Positions 1-7,065 of a stretch of 11,739 nt of DNA are shown piece by piece (within the stretch, counting starts at the first letter, position 1; each line of letters opens with the position of its first letter). The DNA is from DATDUW01 sp035290185. Lineage in GTDB: Bacteria; Patescibacteriota; Patescibacteriia; UBA9934; GWF2-40-263. Location of the stretch: assembly GCA_035290185.1 (NCBI GenBank), contig DATDUW010000021.1:1-11739 (forward strand), written 5' to 3'. The notes under the pieces were generated by a model that saw nothing but the letters and a program-made list of their open reading frames with translations, did not search any database and was not told where the DNA came from. The position numbers were made by a program, and so were the translations under genes.

Positions 1-129
1 GTGGTGGAACGTTCTTTTGGTTGGCTTGAGAAATCCCGTCGTCTCTGGAAAAACTGTGAACGAAAACTTTCCACCAGCCTTCAGATGGTCACCCTGACTT
101 TCCTTGTTTTACTGTTGAAAAGATTATAG
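1..129 (+). CDS. IS5-family transposase, C-terminal fragment (runs off the left edge)
   Basis: Frame 1 is open from the first base and reads VVERSFGWLEKSRRLWKNCE, followed by a leucine-rich end that closes ...LLLKRL and a TAG stop. The VVERsFgWL...RRLwKncE pattern is the hallmark of the last part of IS5-family DDE transposases, where the final catalytic glutamate lies. Only about 42 residues are present because the rest of the gene precedes the window. The frame has no lesion, so the copy may be intact. The last 49 bases overlap, on the opposite strand, the 3' end of the neighbouring unknown gene, which reads into the element. The family assignment is confident; the exact subgroup (IS1031/IS427-like) is not. 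Confidence 0.85.
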   Translation: MVERSFGWLEKSRRLWKNCERKLSTSLQMVTLTFLVLLLKRL

Positions 130-137
130 ACAGGCTC
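1..137 (+). mobile_element. Right end of an IS5-family insertion sequence (partial)
   Basis: The first bases encode the C-terminus of an IS5-type transposase, whose stop codon ends at 129. Eight bases later the sequence reads CAGGCTC (131-137). Its reverse complement begins GAGCCTGT, which resembles the terminal inverted repeats of IS1031-like members of the IS5 family. The next three bases are TGA (138-140), which fits the 3-bp TNA target duplication known for that group. I therefore place the element's right end at 137. The left end and the matching duplication lie outside the window, so the boundary is an inference from family knowledge. Confidence 0.72.
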
Positions 138-779
138 TGAGGGAATACCCATCTTTTCTCGGACCGGCAATACAGGAGAATCAACCCCGTTGCCGTTCAC
201 TATTCCCATTAATTTTTGGGAGGATTCTTCGTCGTAATAGTCTTCTTTCGCCTTTTTCCAATCCTTCTCTGCTACGGCTGCTGTTTGAATGATCTTTCCC
301 TCCTTTTCCATGACAAAAGGACGCGGGTCGTAGGGAATACCGCGGGTCTTGCGTGCAAGCAATGCCCGATACGAAGGATCACTTTCTTCCGGCAAAGGCG
401 TCTCAGCCAAAGCACGGACGTATCTGCTGATCGTTTTTTTCTCCTTCGTTGAAGCCACGAAGAGGTAACACATGAGTTTTGCCGTATCCAGGAGTGCCTT
501 GCGTTCGGAATGTTGATCGTTGAGAAGCCAAGCCTCAGCCACGGCGGTCATAAAAAGGACACGCTCGTCAAAATCGAAAAACTCCCACGATTCGGCTACA
601 TCCAATTTTTGAACGAGCCGAACAACGGTGGCAGCCACGGCCTTCGGGTCGCTTTCATGCCGCCGCAACCCGTATCTTTCCCAGACAGTCATCACATTCC
701 CTATCAACGACTCGTGGTTAGGCATCCGTTCCAACCGACGTTCTTGATTCAAAAATAATTTTTCTCCCATAAAAAACAT
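81..779 (-). CDS. Unknown protein with its C-terminus replaced by IS sequence
   Basis: I do not recognise this 232-aa family. The protein is soluble, charged and mostly helical in character, with no signal peptide or membrane segment. It is rich in Glu/Lys, and a helix-like stretch around residues 45-120 contains several aromatic residues. The start overlaps the stop of the upstream rlmI gene as TAATG, which implies translational coupling, and AGAGG lies four bases before the ATG. A second ATG at 770 is possible but poorly spaced. If the IS right end is at 137, the last 18 residues (from EPVYNLFNSK onward) are encoded by the insertion sequence, so the natural C-terminus is missing and the stop at 81-83 belongs to the IS. 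It may be a functional fusion or a decaying gene. Confidence 0.7.
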   Translation of the reverse strand: MFFMGEKLFLNQERRLERMPNHESLIGNVMTVWERYGLRRHESDPKAVAATVVRLVQKLDVAESWEFFDFDERVLFMTAVAEAWLLNDQHSERKALLDTAKLMCYLFVASTKEKKTISRYVRALAETPLPEESDPSYRALLARKTRGIPYDPRPFVMEKEGKIIQTAAVAEKDWKKAKEDYYDEESSQKLMGIVNGNGVDSPVLPVREKMGIPSEPVYNLFNSKTRKVRVTI

Positions 780-1984
780 TAAACCTCTTTTCGGGCTTCT
801 CGCCTCACTTCACACACGAATGATTTCAGATAACCGGCCTCTGGAAAATAAAGCGAAAACGGGTGATCCGGACTCTGACGGATGACACGCAAGATGGAAA
901 GATGGACGCCAGCCTGAACCGAAGCACGGCGCAAGATAAACGTAAAATCCTCTTCGGACAGATAATGTGAACAACTGGAGGTAATAAAAATTCCGTTATC
1001 GCTCACAAGACGCATGGCTGAACGATTCAAAAAATGATAGGCCTTTTTGCCTTCCTCAATATCTTTCTGTGACTTGATAAGTGCTGGCGGGTCGACAAGG
1101 ACCAGGTCGTAAGCAGGCTCGCGTTGGCTAGCGATCCAGGGAAAAATATCCGCCTTCTGCGTTTCCATCCGTTTGACCGGCAATTTATTCAATCTTGCTA
1201 ATGGCTGACAGGCCTCCAAGGCAGATGCGGAGGCGTCCACGTTCAAAACGCGTTTTGCCCCACCCGCAAGCGCCGCGACTCCAGCAGAACCGGTATAAGA
1301 AAAAAGATTTAAAACGTCGCGTCCGTTTGCAAACGAACGAATCGCCTGCCGCAGGTCTTTCTGGTCCAAAAAAAATCCGGTCTTCTGCCCTCCGAGGACG
1401 TCCGCCTCAAAGATAAGACCGTTTTCCTGAAATGCTACCAAACCCGGATCATCACCAGACTGGACACCCATGACATCCTCTAGGTTCTCCTCATGACGAG
1501 AAGGAAGATCACTACGTTCAACAATGACACGGGGGTGAAAAACCTCTTTTAGGGCTTCAATAATTTCTAAACGAATGGCATCGAGTCCGGCTGTGCCAAG
1601 CTGAAAAACCAAGACGTCTTCGTAGCGATCTACAATGAGTCCTGGGATTCCATCAGATTCCCCGAACACAATGCGGTAGCCAGTCGTGTCCATGCCCGGA
1701 CCGTAGCCGAGCAGGTGCCGTCGAACATCCGCTTCACGAAGGCGTTGGACAAACCAAGCCTGGTCAATGACAGCCTCCTCAAAAACAAACAGGCGGATAG
1801 CAATCGAAGAAACCGTGGAAGCCGTCCCGACTCCAACCGTGTTTCCTTCCGGATCCCGTACATGGACAAGGGAACCGTGAACAACGTCCTCATCCGCATG
1901 CAAAATCGCCCGCGAAAAAATCCATGGGTGCTTGAACGCAGCATTCACAGCCGCACGTGGCTGAACAGTAACGGAGGGGTACAT
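779..1984 (-). CDS. rlmI: RlmI-type 23S rRNA (cytosine-C5) methyltransferase
   Basis: This is a class I SAM-dependent methyltransferase of the RlmI/RlmK group. RlmI methylates C1962 of E. coli 23S rRNA at carbon 5. The 401 residues are close to the usual length of about 396. An N-terminal PUA-like domain (about 1-70) has the typical KHPWIFS at 18-24. It is followed by the linker motif GESDGIPGLIVDRY (108-121) and KTGFFLDQ (201-208). SAM motif I lies in VLNLFSYTGSAGVAAL (224-239), the VDPPAL motif is at 297-302, and the likely catalytic cysteine is in SSCSH (C338). No Shine-Dalgarno precedes the ATG; I chose this start because the family begins only about 15-20 residues before the HPW motif. 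The gene lies 51 bases after raiA and overlaps the next gene by one base. The exact target base in this organism is inferred. Confidence 0.9.
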   Translation of the reverse strand: MYPSVTVQPRAAVNAAFKHPWIFSRAILHADEDVVHGSLVHVRDPEGNTVGVGTASTVSSIAIRLFVFEEAVIDQAWFVQRLREADVRRHLLGYGPGMDTTGYRIVFGESDGIPGLIVDRYEDVLVFQLGTAGLDAIRLEIIEALKEVFHPRVIVERSDLPSRHEENLEDVMGVQSGDDPGLVAFQENGLIFEADVLGGQKTGFFLDQKDLRQAIRSFANGRDVLNLFSYTGSAGVAALAGGAKRVLNVDASASALEACQPLARLNKLPVKRMETQKADIFPWIASQREPAYDLVLVDPPALIKSQKDIEEGKKAYHFLNRSAMRLVSDNGIFITSSCSHYLSEEDFTFILRRASVQAGVHLSILRVIRQSPDHPFSLYFPEAGYLKSFVCEVRREARKEV

Positions 1985-2035
1985 AACACGAGCAACGGTC
2001 GGTCTAAGACCTGTCCCGTCACTATTGCGTACAGT

Positions 2036-2380
2036 TCACACCTTGTCTGGCCTCGGACCACGATGGGCATCACTCAACCGATCCTTATATTCCTTTACTT
2101 GTCGTCGAAGATCGTCTTTTACAAGATCAATCGCTTCATAGAGATCTTCGGTTTCTTTCACGGCCCGCAGCACCTCGCCTGGCACACGCATATTTAACTC
2201 CGCAAAGAAAAACGGTCCCTTGTTGTGATGGGTCGTGGTCTTCCCGACTTCGGCATCCAGTTCAACGGCGGGTTCAAAATCCTGCGTGAGCTTTTCAATG
2301 ACCTCTAGTTTATCGGTCACATACGCCTTAATGGCGTCCGTGAGTTCGATATTCGTCCCCTTGATGGAAGTGATAGTCAT
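2036..2380 (-). CDS. raiA: Ribosome hibernation / translation inhibitor, short RaiA-HPF type
   Basis: This 114-aa protein matches the short RaiA/HPF (sigma-54 modulation protein) family. These proteins bind the mRNA/tRNA channel of the 30S subunit and silence or protect ribosomes in stress or stationary phase. Visible features are an initial beta strand ITSIKGTNIELTDAIKAYV, a second strand pair ending FFAELNMRVPG, and the C-terminal helix DLYEAIDLVKDDLRRQVKEY. The long-form C-terminal dimerisation domain is absent, so it is a short form. I chose the ATG at 2380. An upstream TTG at 2395 would add only MFFLF, which is unlike the family. No Shine-Dalgarno is visible upstream. The flank to murB is A/T-rich (2381-2428) and might hold a promoter, though none is convincing. 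RaiA and HPF cannot be told apart confidently here. Confidence 0.88.
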   Translation of the reverse strand: MTITSIKGTNIELTDAIKAYVTDKLEVIEKLTQDFEPAVELDAEVGKTTTHHNKGPFFFAELNMRVPGEVLRAVKETEDLYEAIDLVKDDLRRQVKEYKDRLSDAHRGPRPDKV

Positions 2381-2428
2381 AAAAAGGAAAAACAATTTTA
2401 TTTAAAACCACGGAAAAATTTTGGCTCT

Positions 2429-3394
2429 TCAAAACCCTACATATTCTACCTCTTCCTGAAGTTGAAGACCAAATCGATCCCTGGCAGCGGTTTTGATACG
2501 GGCGATGAGCTGGACCACGTCGCTGGCCGTGGCACCACCTAAATTCAGAATAAAATTTCCGTGTTCGCGGCTGATCTGAGCCTGACCGATCATCTCCCCT
2601 TTAAAGTTCAGCTGATCGACAAGCCAGCCAGCGGAAAGACGTCGGTTTTTCAGCATCTCCTCCGGGATATCTGTTTCCTGGCGCAAACGCGCGAGTTCGA
2701 CCTCATCCTGAATTTCAACATTTTTAAAAAGACATCCGGCTGAACCAGCATACAGGGGCTGACTGGCTTTGCGCTTGGCGAGAAACGCCTCCATTTGGAC
2801 TCGAAGCGCCGCGGGGTCACCTGGTTGGAGCTGAAACCGCGCGCGCAAAATGACGTCATTGGTTCCTTTGAAGCACGAATCGCGATAACCGAATCGCAGA
2901 TCGCTGGAACCGAGTTCGACAACATCTCCCTTTCTCAACACCGTGACACCCACAACACGATCTCCAGTCTCTCCGCCGAAACAACCCGCATTACCGTACA
3001 CAGCTCCACCAACGGTTCCTGGAACCGATGCAAGCCATTCCAACCCCTGAAATCCGGCTTCCACGGTTGCGCGTGCAAACGCGGAGGAGAGGACTCCGGC
3101 TTCCGCCTCGACGCACGTTCCGTGAATCACCATCTTGCGCATGGCCATCTGGAGAACAAGGATAGGCAAATCCCCATCCGCAGCCAAGGTATTAGATCCC
3201 CCGCCAAGGAGATGCCAGGGAACGCCGGCCTCTTCTGCCTTCTGAAGGGCCTTTTGCATTTCCTCCACGCTCCTGACCTCAACAAACCACCGCGCCGGCC
3301 CACCAATCCGAAAATTTGTGTGTTTAGAAAGCGGTTCCCTCTCTTTTAGACGGTCAGAAAAAATGGAACGAAGGGATGCGGTAAGATCAGACAT
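2429..3394 (-). CDS. murB: UDP-N-acetylmuramate dehydrogenase (MurB)
   Basis: MurB is the FAD enzyme that reduces UDP-GlcNAc-enolpyruvate to UDP-MurNAc with NADPH, in the cytoplasm, early in peptidoglycan synthesis. At 321 aa it is close to the shorter MurB class. Conserved parts are TNFRIGG (26-32), the FAD loop GGGSNTL (64-70), SVPGTVGGAVYGNAG (123-137), the substrate-binding Tyr-Arg (170-171), GSAGCLFKN (217-225), SAGWLVDQLNFKG (254-266) and the terminal EEVEYVG, whose E315 aligns with the catalytic glutamate. At the proton-donor position, Ser229 in E. coli, this protein has Cys221. That substitution occurs in some MurB proteins, so I expect an active enzyme. The start lies 12 bases after the murC stop, with AAAAGG too close to the ATG to be a good Shine-Dalgarno. 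Co-transcription with murC is likely. Confidence 0.95.
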   Translation of the reverse strand: MSDLTASLRSIFSDRLKEREPLSKHTNFRIGGPARWFVEVRSVEEMQKALQKAEEAGVPWHLLGGGSNTLAADGDLPILVLQMAMRKMVIHGTCVEAEAGVLSSAFARATVEAGFQGLEWLASVPGTVGGAVYGNAGCFGGETGDRVVGVTVLRKGDVVELGSSDLRFGYRDSCFKGTNDVILRARFQLQPGDPAALRVQMEAFLAKRKASQPLYAGSAGCLFKNVEIQDEVELARLRQETDIPEEMLKNRRLSAGWLVDQLNFKGEMIGQAQISREHGNFILNLGGATASDVVQLIARIKTAARDRFGLQLQEEVEYVGF

Positions 3395-3406
3395 ACCTTT
3401 TGTATT

Positions 3407-4774
3407 TTATGAACCGACCATCTTTCGCGCGACCTCATCTACATCCCCAGCCCCTTGGATCATAAGCACATCTCCCGGTTCTACGAGATTCCGGAGAAGA
3501 GATTCGGCCTCGGCCAGATTCCGAACAAAACGAACATCCGCGCCTGGATGCTGTTTTTGAACGGCCTGAACAAGCTCGCGCGAGGAGACCGCTTCGTCTT
3601 CTGTCCGACCGGCCACGGCATAAATTTCTGGAACAATGGTCACATCCGCTGTCCCAAGCGCGTGCATAAACTCCTGAAAAAGGGACTGGGTGCGGGCATG
3701 CTGGTGCGGCTGAAAACAGTGAATGATTCGGTGACCAGGAAAAAACTCCCGTGCGGCTTCGATAGTTTGCGCGACCGCGGTCGGATGATGGCCGTAATCG
3801 GAAAAAACGTCTGCGCCCTTCCAGAGACCGACGTGTTCAAACCGACGCCACACGCCAGGAAAGGTTGTCAATGCCTCACGGACGGTTTCAAAAACGATAC
3901 CACGTTCCAAGGCAACAGAAGCGGCCGCGAGCGCATTCATAACGTTAAACCGACCTGGAATCCGAAGTTCAATCGTTCCCAACCGCTGCTGACCAAGCCA
4001 CAGTTCGAAAGTCTGCTTCCCCTTTTCAATGTACCGATTCCGTCCCACATAATCTGCCGGGCATTCCCATCCATAGGAAACCCCTTTTGGAACCATCAAT
4101 TTTTTCGATTCTCCATCGCTGACATTCCAAAAAACTTTTCCCGTTTCAGGAACTTTCCCTAAAAATTTCTGAAACGTTTCACGAATATGATCCACGTCCC
4201 GAAAATAATCCAAATGATCCGCTTCGATATTTGTAACAAGAACGGAAGACGGATGCAGATGCAGGAAGTGGGCTCGGTATTCACACGCCTCTACAACCAG
4301 CAAATGACTTTTCCCCAAACGGAGATTTCCCTCGGAAAATCCAGGAACTTTCGTCCCAACAATAACCGTCGGATCTTGCCCGGCATGCGCAAGAATACTT
4401 CCAAGCATGGCTGTACTCGTGCTCTTGCCATTGGTGCCACACACGGCAATCGTTTCATACTCTTTCGTCACCTCCCCAAGCGCTTCAGGATAGGAAAGCT
4501 GCGGAAGGCCACGAAGGACCGCTTCTACGCGCTCTGGATTCTTCTCGGGAACGGCTGGAGAATAGATCACAAGATCTGTCCCTTCGGAAAGATGTTCTGC
4601 GGCGTGCCCAGAAAAAAGGGAGATTCCCTTTGCTTCTAGTTCATGCGCTATCTCCGACAAACGAAGATCCGATCCGGTCACTTTCATGCCACGGGAAACC
4701 AAAAACTTCGCAAGGGCCGAAACGCCAATGCCCCCGATGCCGACAATATGGACGCGGTGGATGCCTTCGAACAT
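3407..4774 (-). CDS. murC: UDP-N-acetylmuramate--L-alanine ligase (MurC)
   Basis: MurC joins L-alanine to UDP-MurNAc using ATP and so directly uses the product of the adjacent murB. The 455 residues match the family length. An N-terminal Rossmann domain has VGIGGIG (11-17) and GSD (34-36). The ATP loop GTNGKST is at 113-119, TNIEADHLDYF at 181-191, PGRFNVMNALAA at 273-284, GVWRRFE at 307-313 and DYGHHP at 326-331. Two departures are visible. The usual ADESD-like segment reads EACEYRAHFL (162-171), and the usual His of PGRHN is Phe278. A related ligase such as Mpl is therefore possible, but the murB linkage favours MurC. No Shine-Dalgarno precedes the ATG. The gene is 33 bases from the upstream lipoprotein gene. 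Confidence 0.92.
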   Translation of the reverse strand: MFEGIHRVHIVGIGGIGVSALAKFLVSRGMKVTGSDLRLSEIAHELEAKGISLFSGHAAEHLSEGTDLVIYSPAVPEKNPERVEAVLRGLPQLSYPEALGEVTKEYETIAVCGTNGKSTSTAMLGSILAHAGQDPTVIVGTKVPGFSEGNLRLGKSHLLVVEACEYRAHFLHLHPSSVLVTNIEADHLDYFRDVDHIRETFQKFLGKVPETGKVFWNVSDGESKKLMVPKGVSYGWECPADYVGRNRYIEKGKQTFELWLGQQRLGTIELRIPGRFNVMNALAAASVALERGIVFETVREALTTFPGVWRRFEHVGLWKGADVFSDYGHHPTAVAQTIEAAREFFPGHRIIHCFQPHQHARTQSLFQEFMHALGTADVTIVPEIYAVAGRTEDEAVSSRELVQAVQKQHPGADVRFVRNLAEAESLLRNLVEPGDVLMIQGAGDVDEVARKMVGS

Positions 4775-4807
4775 AGGTACTAAAAACCTACCACGATGTC
4801 TCTCTCC

Positions 4808-5638
4808 CTACAATTTTATTTCCGTTATCTCATATCCTAGGAATGACTTCGCGACATCCTGGGAAGACAAGGAAGGAACATTTCCAAAAGAAATTGGGTT
4901 CAACGTCACCTTGAGGAGAAGGGGGTTGTCGGGATTTGCCAGGATGATGTAAGAACCGAACCAATTTGCCGCCTCGATGGTGCGAACCACTGTCGGCATT
5001 CCATTCACGGAAATCCGATAGTTGTGCCAACCTGGCGCCACTTCCAATTTGTAAACGTCCTGGCTGGAAGAAGCCTCTTGTGCTTTTTTCTGCAACGCGT
5101 TCAGGACGTTTTGAACCGTATCCCTTACCTGCAAAACCGACGCAAGCCTTTCATCGAAAAAACCAATGGAAAGATTGGTTGACCCTGCCCCGACAAGATC
5201 CTGATACTGCTTTTTTGAAAGCCACACCAAGGTATTATCTGAAAACGACTGGTTTCCTTCTGGCCACGAAACGGGAAGGAGAATTCTTTCCCCCTCGGCC
5301 AATGCTGTTGTTGAAAGCACACCAGCTGGTGTTTCGGATGCGGAATCCTTCTTCCATTCAAAGGCCGCAGAGACTCCTGGCGACCATGCCGTCATGGTCA
5401 AAAGACGTTCTTCTTTTTCTTTGGAAAAAATCTCGTCCAACCCGCTCAACCCAAAAACCGTCCGACGAATTGTCAGAGAAGATCCAGGAGCAAGGACAGC
5501 GGAAGCCGCGGCCTCTTCCGGAGATCGGGAAAACGTCTGTGGAAAAAACGAAACGGAGGAACACCCAACCCCGGAAAAAAGAAAAAAAACAAAAAACCCC
5601 GTGGCTCTCATGATCCCCCTGCGCCCCTTGAGCCTCAT
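4808..5638 (-). CDS. Predicted lipoprotein of unknown function
   Basis: I do not recognise the family. The 276-aa product starts with a basic n-region (MRLKGRRGIMR), a hydrophobic core (ATGFFVFFLF) and SGVGC at the end of the signal. This suggests a lipoprotein signal with Cys26 as the lipidated residue, though glycine at -3 is not the preferred residue. The mature part is beta-rich with a short helical stretch, followed by a beta-rich end (residues about 200-276). I chose the ATG at 5638, which follows the TGA of the PPC-like gene by four bases as TGAGGTTATG. An ATG at 5611 has a stronger Shine-Dalgarno (AGGGGG) and would leave a very short signal peptide, so it remains possible. The gene sits immediately before murC-murB, which fits an envelope role. 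That role is an inference. Confidence 0.75.
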   Translation of the reverse strand: MRLKGRRGIMRATGFFVFFLFSGVGCSSVSFFPQTFSRSPEEAAASAVLAPGSSLTIRRTVFGLSGLDEIFSKEKEERLLTMTAWSPGVSAAFEWKKDSASETPAGVLSTTALAEGERILLPVSWPEGNQSFSDNTLVWLSKKQYQDLVGAGSTNLSIGFFDERLASVLQVRDTVQNVLNALQKKAQEASSSQDVYKLEVAPGWHNYRISVNGMPTVVRTIEAANWFGSYIILANPDNPLLLKVTLNPISFGNVPSLSSQDVAKSFLGYEITEIKL

Positions 5639-5642
5639 AACC

Positions 5643-6287
5643 TCAAAACCTTCCAAAAACCGCTCGTAGACCCCCCAACGAAACGCGAACTAAATCTGTA
5701 GGAGCGCGTGGTTCTTCCCCATCAAACAGGACGGTATACTTTCCCATTTCTCCCAGAGGGTCATAAACAGCCAGAACATAGGTCTCGCGATCAGGAAGCT
5801 CAAACGTCCAGGTGCCGATCTCCATCCAGGCCTCGCAGCGGAATGGGTTCTCAAACGCCTGTTCTTTCCCTTTCTGGGACTCAAAAAGAAGGGCCCCCTG
5901 CCCCGATACGCGTTCAAACGGCAGTGGTTCGCGTGGCGTCCCTAATCCCGGACCAAGGATCGCCATCCGCGGCTGACGCATTGACGAAAGATCATTCACA
6001 GGAATGGAAAGATGCACCGTGCGTTGTCCTTGACTTGCAAAGGCCACCGGGAAAAAATCCACGTCTTGCCCGGACGCAAGAGTTCCGTACCATGCTTCGG
6101 AAGAAGAACCAATGGAGAGGGGAGGCAACACGGTTTCAGCACGGTTATTCGGCTCCTGTTCAAAACGCGGAATGGAAACAGGGCCGCGCAGGGCAAACAG
6201 AGCCAGAGGACCGGCCAATCCAACGCCTGCCAACAAAAAAAGATGCGGGAAAAAAATCCAGGGTCGTAGGCTTCGGAAGACGCGCAT
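5643..6287 (-). CDS. Membrane-anchored protein with PPC-like beta domain
   Basis: This 214-aa product has one N-terminal hydrophobic segment (about residues 9-33, after MRVFRSLRPW), a signal anchor that places the rest outside the cytoplasm. From residue 43 the pattern resembles the bacterial pre-peptidase C-terminal (PPC) beta-sandwich. It shows EQEPNNRAETV, then GTLASGQDVDFFPV with the D-x-DFF motif (75-79), then alternating strands, and near the end YVLAVYDPLGEMGKYTV (170-186). No protease domain is attached, so it is probably a ligand-binding or surface module. An in-frame ATG at 6314 and a GTG at 6326 would extend it. I prefer 6287 because it gives a normal signal anchor and leaves a 50-base divergent spacer. 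It is the first gene of the leftward group that includes murC and murB. The PPC assignment comes from motifs seen by eye. Confidence 0.72.
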   Translation of the reverse strand: MRVFRSLRPWIFFPHLFLLAGVGLAGPLALFALRGPVSIPRFEQEPNNRAETVLPPLSIGSSSEAWYGTLASGQDVDFFPVAFASQGQRTVHLSIPVNDLSSMRQPRMAILGPGLGTPREPLPFERVSGQGALLFESQKGKEQAFENPFRCEAWMEIGTWTFELPDRETYVLAVYDPLGEMGKYTVLFDGEEPRAPTDLVRVSLGGLRAVFGRF

Positions 6288-6337
6288 AACGGTTTCAGTA
6301 TACCTGAACCCCATTTCTCGGTACACTGTTCCTGATT
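6288..6337. promoter_or_regulatory. Divergent control region between the PPC-like and FecR-like genes
   Basis: This 50-base spacer must drive transcription both ways. On the minus strand TATACT (6297-6302) is a good -10 element, with a weak -35, TGTACC, 17 bases upstream (6320-6325). Transcription would begin only a few bases before the ATG at 6287, so the mRNA would be almost leaderless. An imperfect dyad (6291-6310: GGTT-t-CAG / CTG-AACC around TATAC) covers the -10 and could bind a repressor. No good promoter is visible for the rightward gene. All of this is low-confidence reading by eye. Confidence 0.35.
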
Positions 6338-6997
6338 ATGTCAGACACGCGTTTCCTCTTCTTTTTCCTCGCTCTCTTCACCACCCTCATCGGTGCTAGG
6401 TTCGGGTTTGCCTGGGCCGGAGGACAGGGATGGCAGCCGCAGATGTCGGCCGTTGTTTCGGAAACGGTTGGAACCGTCACAGTTGATCGGGCAGGAAAAA
6501 TCCGCGCGGTCAAGGCAGAAGAACCGCTTATCCGAGGCGAAATCATCAAAACAGGCGCGGACGGAATGGCGTTTATCACCATCGGCCCAGGTGTCCGCAT
6601 TGCCCTGGACGAAAAAACGGATCTTGTCCTTGAAAGCCTGCGCCCGGACGGCGTGCGCCTGCACCTTTCCCGCGGCAGGATCCTGGCTGCTTCCCATCCG
6701 CACGTTGATCAACTCACAATAAAAACCGCTAAAACAGAAACAATGATCTTGGAAGGGACCCTTAGCATTGTTAACTACGACTTCCTTCAAACCGTCGCCA
6801 TCGCACCGCTTAACACAACAGTTCGTCTCTCTCTGCACGGAAGTGAGGATCTTTGGAAAAATACGCCAGTGCATGTTCTTGAAACTTCCGATCCTCCGAT
6901 TGTCTCTTCTGCTGCTTTTAGTCTAACGTCCCCGGATGTGAAAAAATTCTATGATTGGGCAAAGGAACGTGTTGGGTTCACGAAAGAGTCATTTTAA
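6338..6997 (+). CDS. Secreted FecR-domain protein
   Basis: The 219-aa product has a cleavable signal peptide (MSDTRF, then a hydrophobic core, ending at AWA about residue 27). A FecR-like domain follows (about 42-118): GTVTVDRAGKIRAV, then EEPLIRGEIIKTGADGMAFI, then the strand GVRIALDEKTDLVL and LHLSRGRILA. This G-V-r-G...l-x-x-GD-x-i-x-Tg-x-dG-x-a pattern is typical of FecR domains, which occur in sensor proteins and in many secreted proteins of unknown role. There is no transmembrane helix after the signal and no anti-sigma region, so it is not a classical FecR regulator. It diverges from the envelope/mur group and converges on the next gene. No Shine-Dalgarno lies before the ATG. Its function beyond the domain is unknown. 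Confidence 0.82.
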   Translation: MSDTRFLFFFLALFTTLIGARFGFAWAGGQGWQPQMSAVVSETVGTVTVDRAGKIRAVKAEEPLIRGEIIKTGADGMAFITIGPGVRIALDEKTDLVLESLRPDGVRLHLSRGRILAASHPHVDQLTIKTAKTETMILEGTLSIVNYDFLQTVAIAPLNTTVRLSLHGSEDLWKNTPVHVLETSDPPIVSSAAFSLTSPDVKKFYDWAKERVGFTKESF

Positions 6998-7002
6998 TGT
7001 TT

Positions 7003-7033
7003 AAAAAAGCCGCCACAGGAGTACCCATGGCGG
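7003..7033 (-). terminator. Intrinsic terminator of the cysteine-rich secreted protein gene
   Basis: On the minus strand CCGCCA (7028-7033) pairs with TGGCGG (7010-7015) across a 12-base loop. After one intervening C comes a run of six T (7003-7008). It lies about 30 bases past the stop at 7066. On the plus strand the hairpin has no T run, so it is not a clear terminator for the converging FecR-domain gene. Confidence 0.75.
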
Positions 7034-7065
7034 ATCTGAGCCGGACAAGTTCGGGGGGGGCGAGA

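Noticed and set aside
2001..2011. Perfect small dyad GGTCTAAGACC between raiA and rlmI
   Set aside because: The arms are only five bases, with no promoter nearby and no second copy seen. Chance is sufficient.
2795..3349. A 184-residue plus-strand frame opposite murB
   Set aside because: murB is unambiguous on the minus strand, and the plus-strand product has no features of a real protein.
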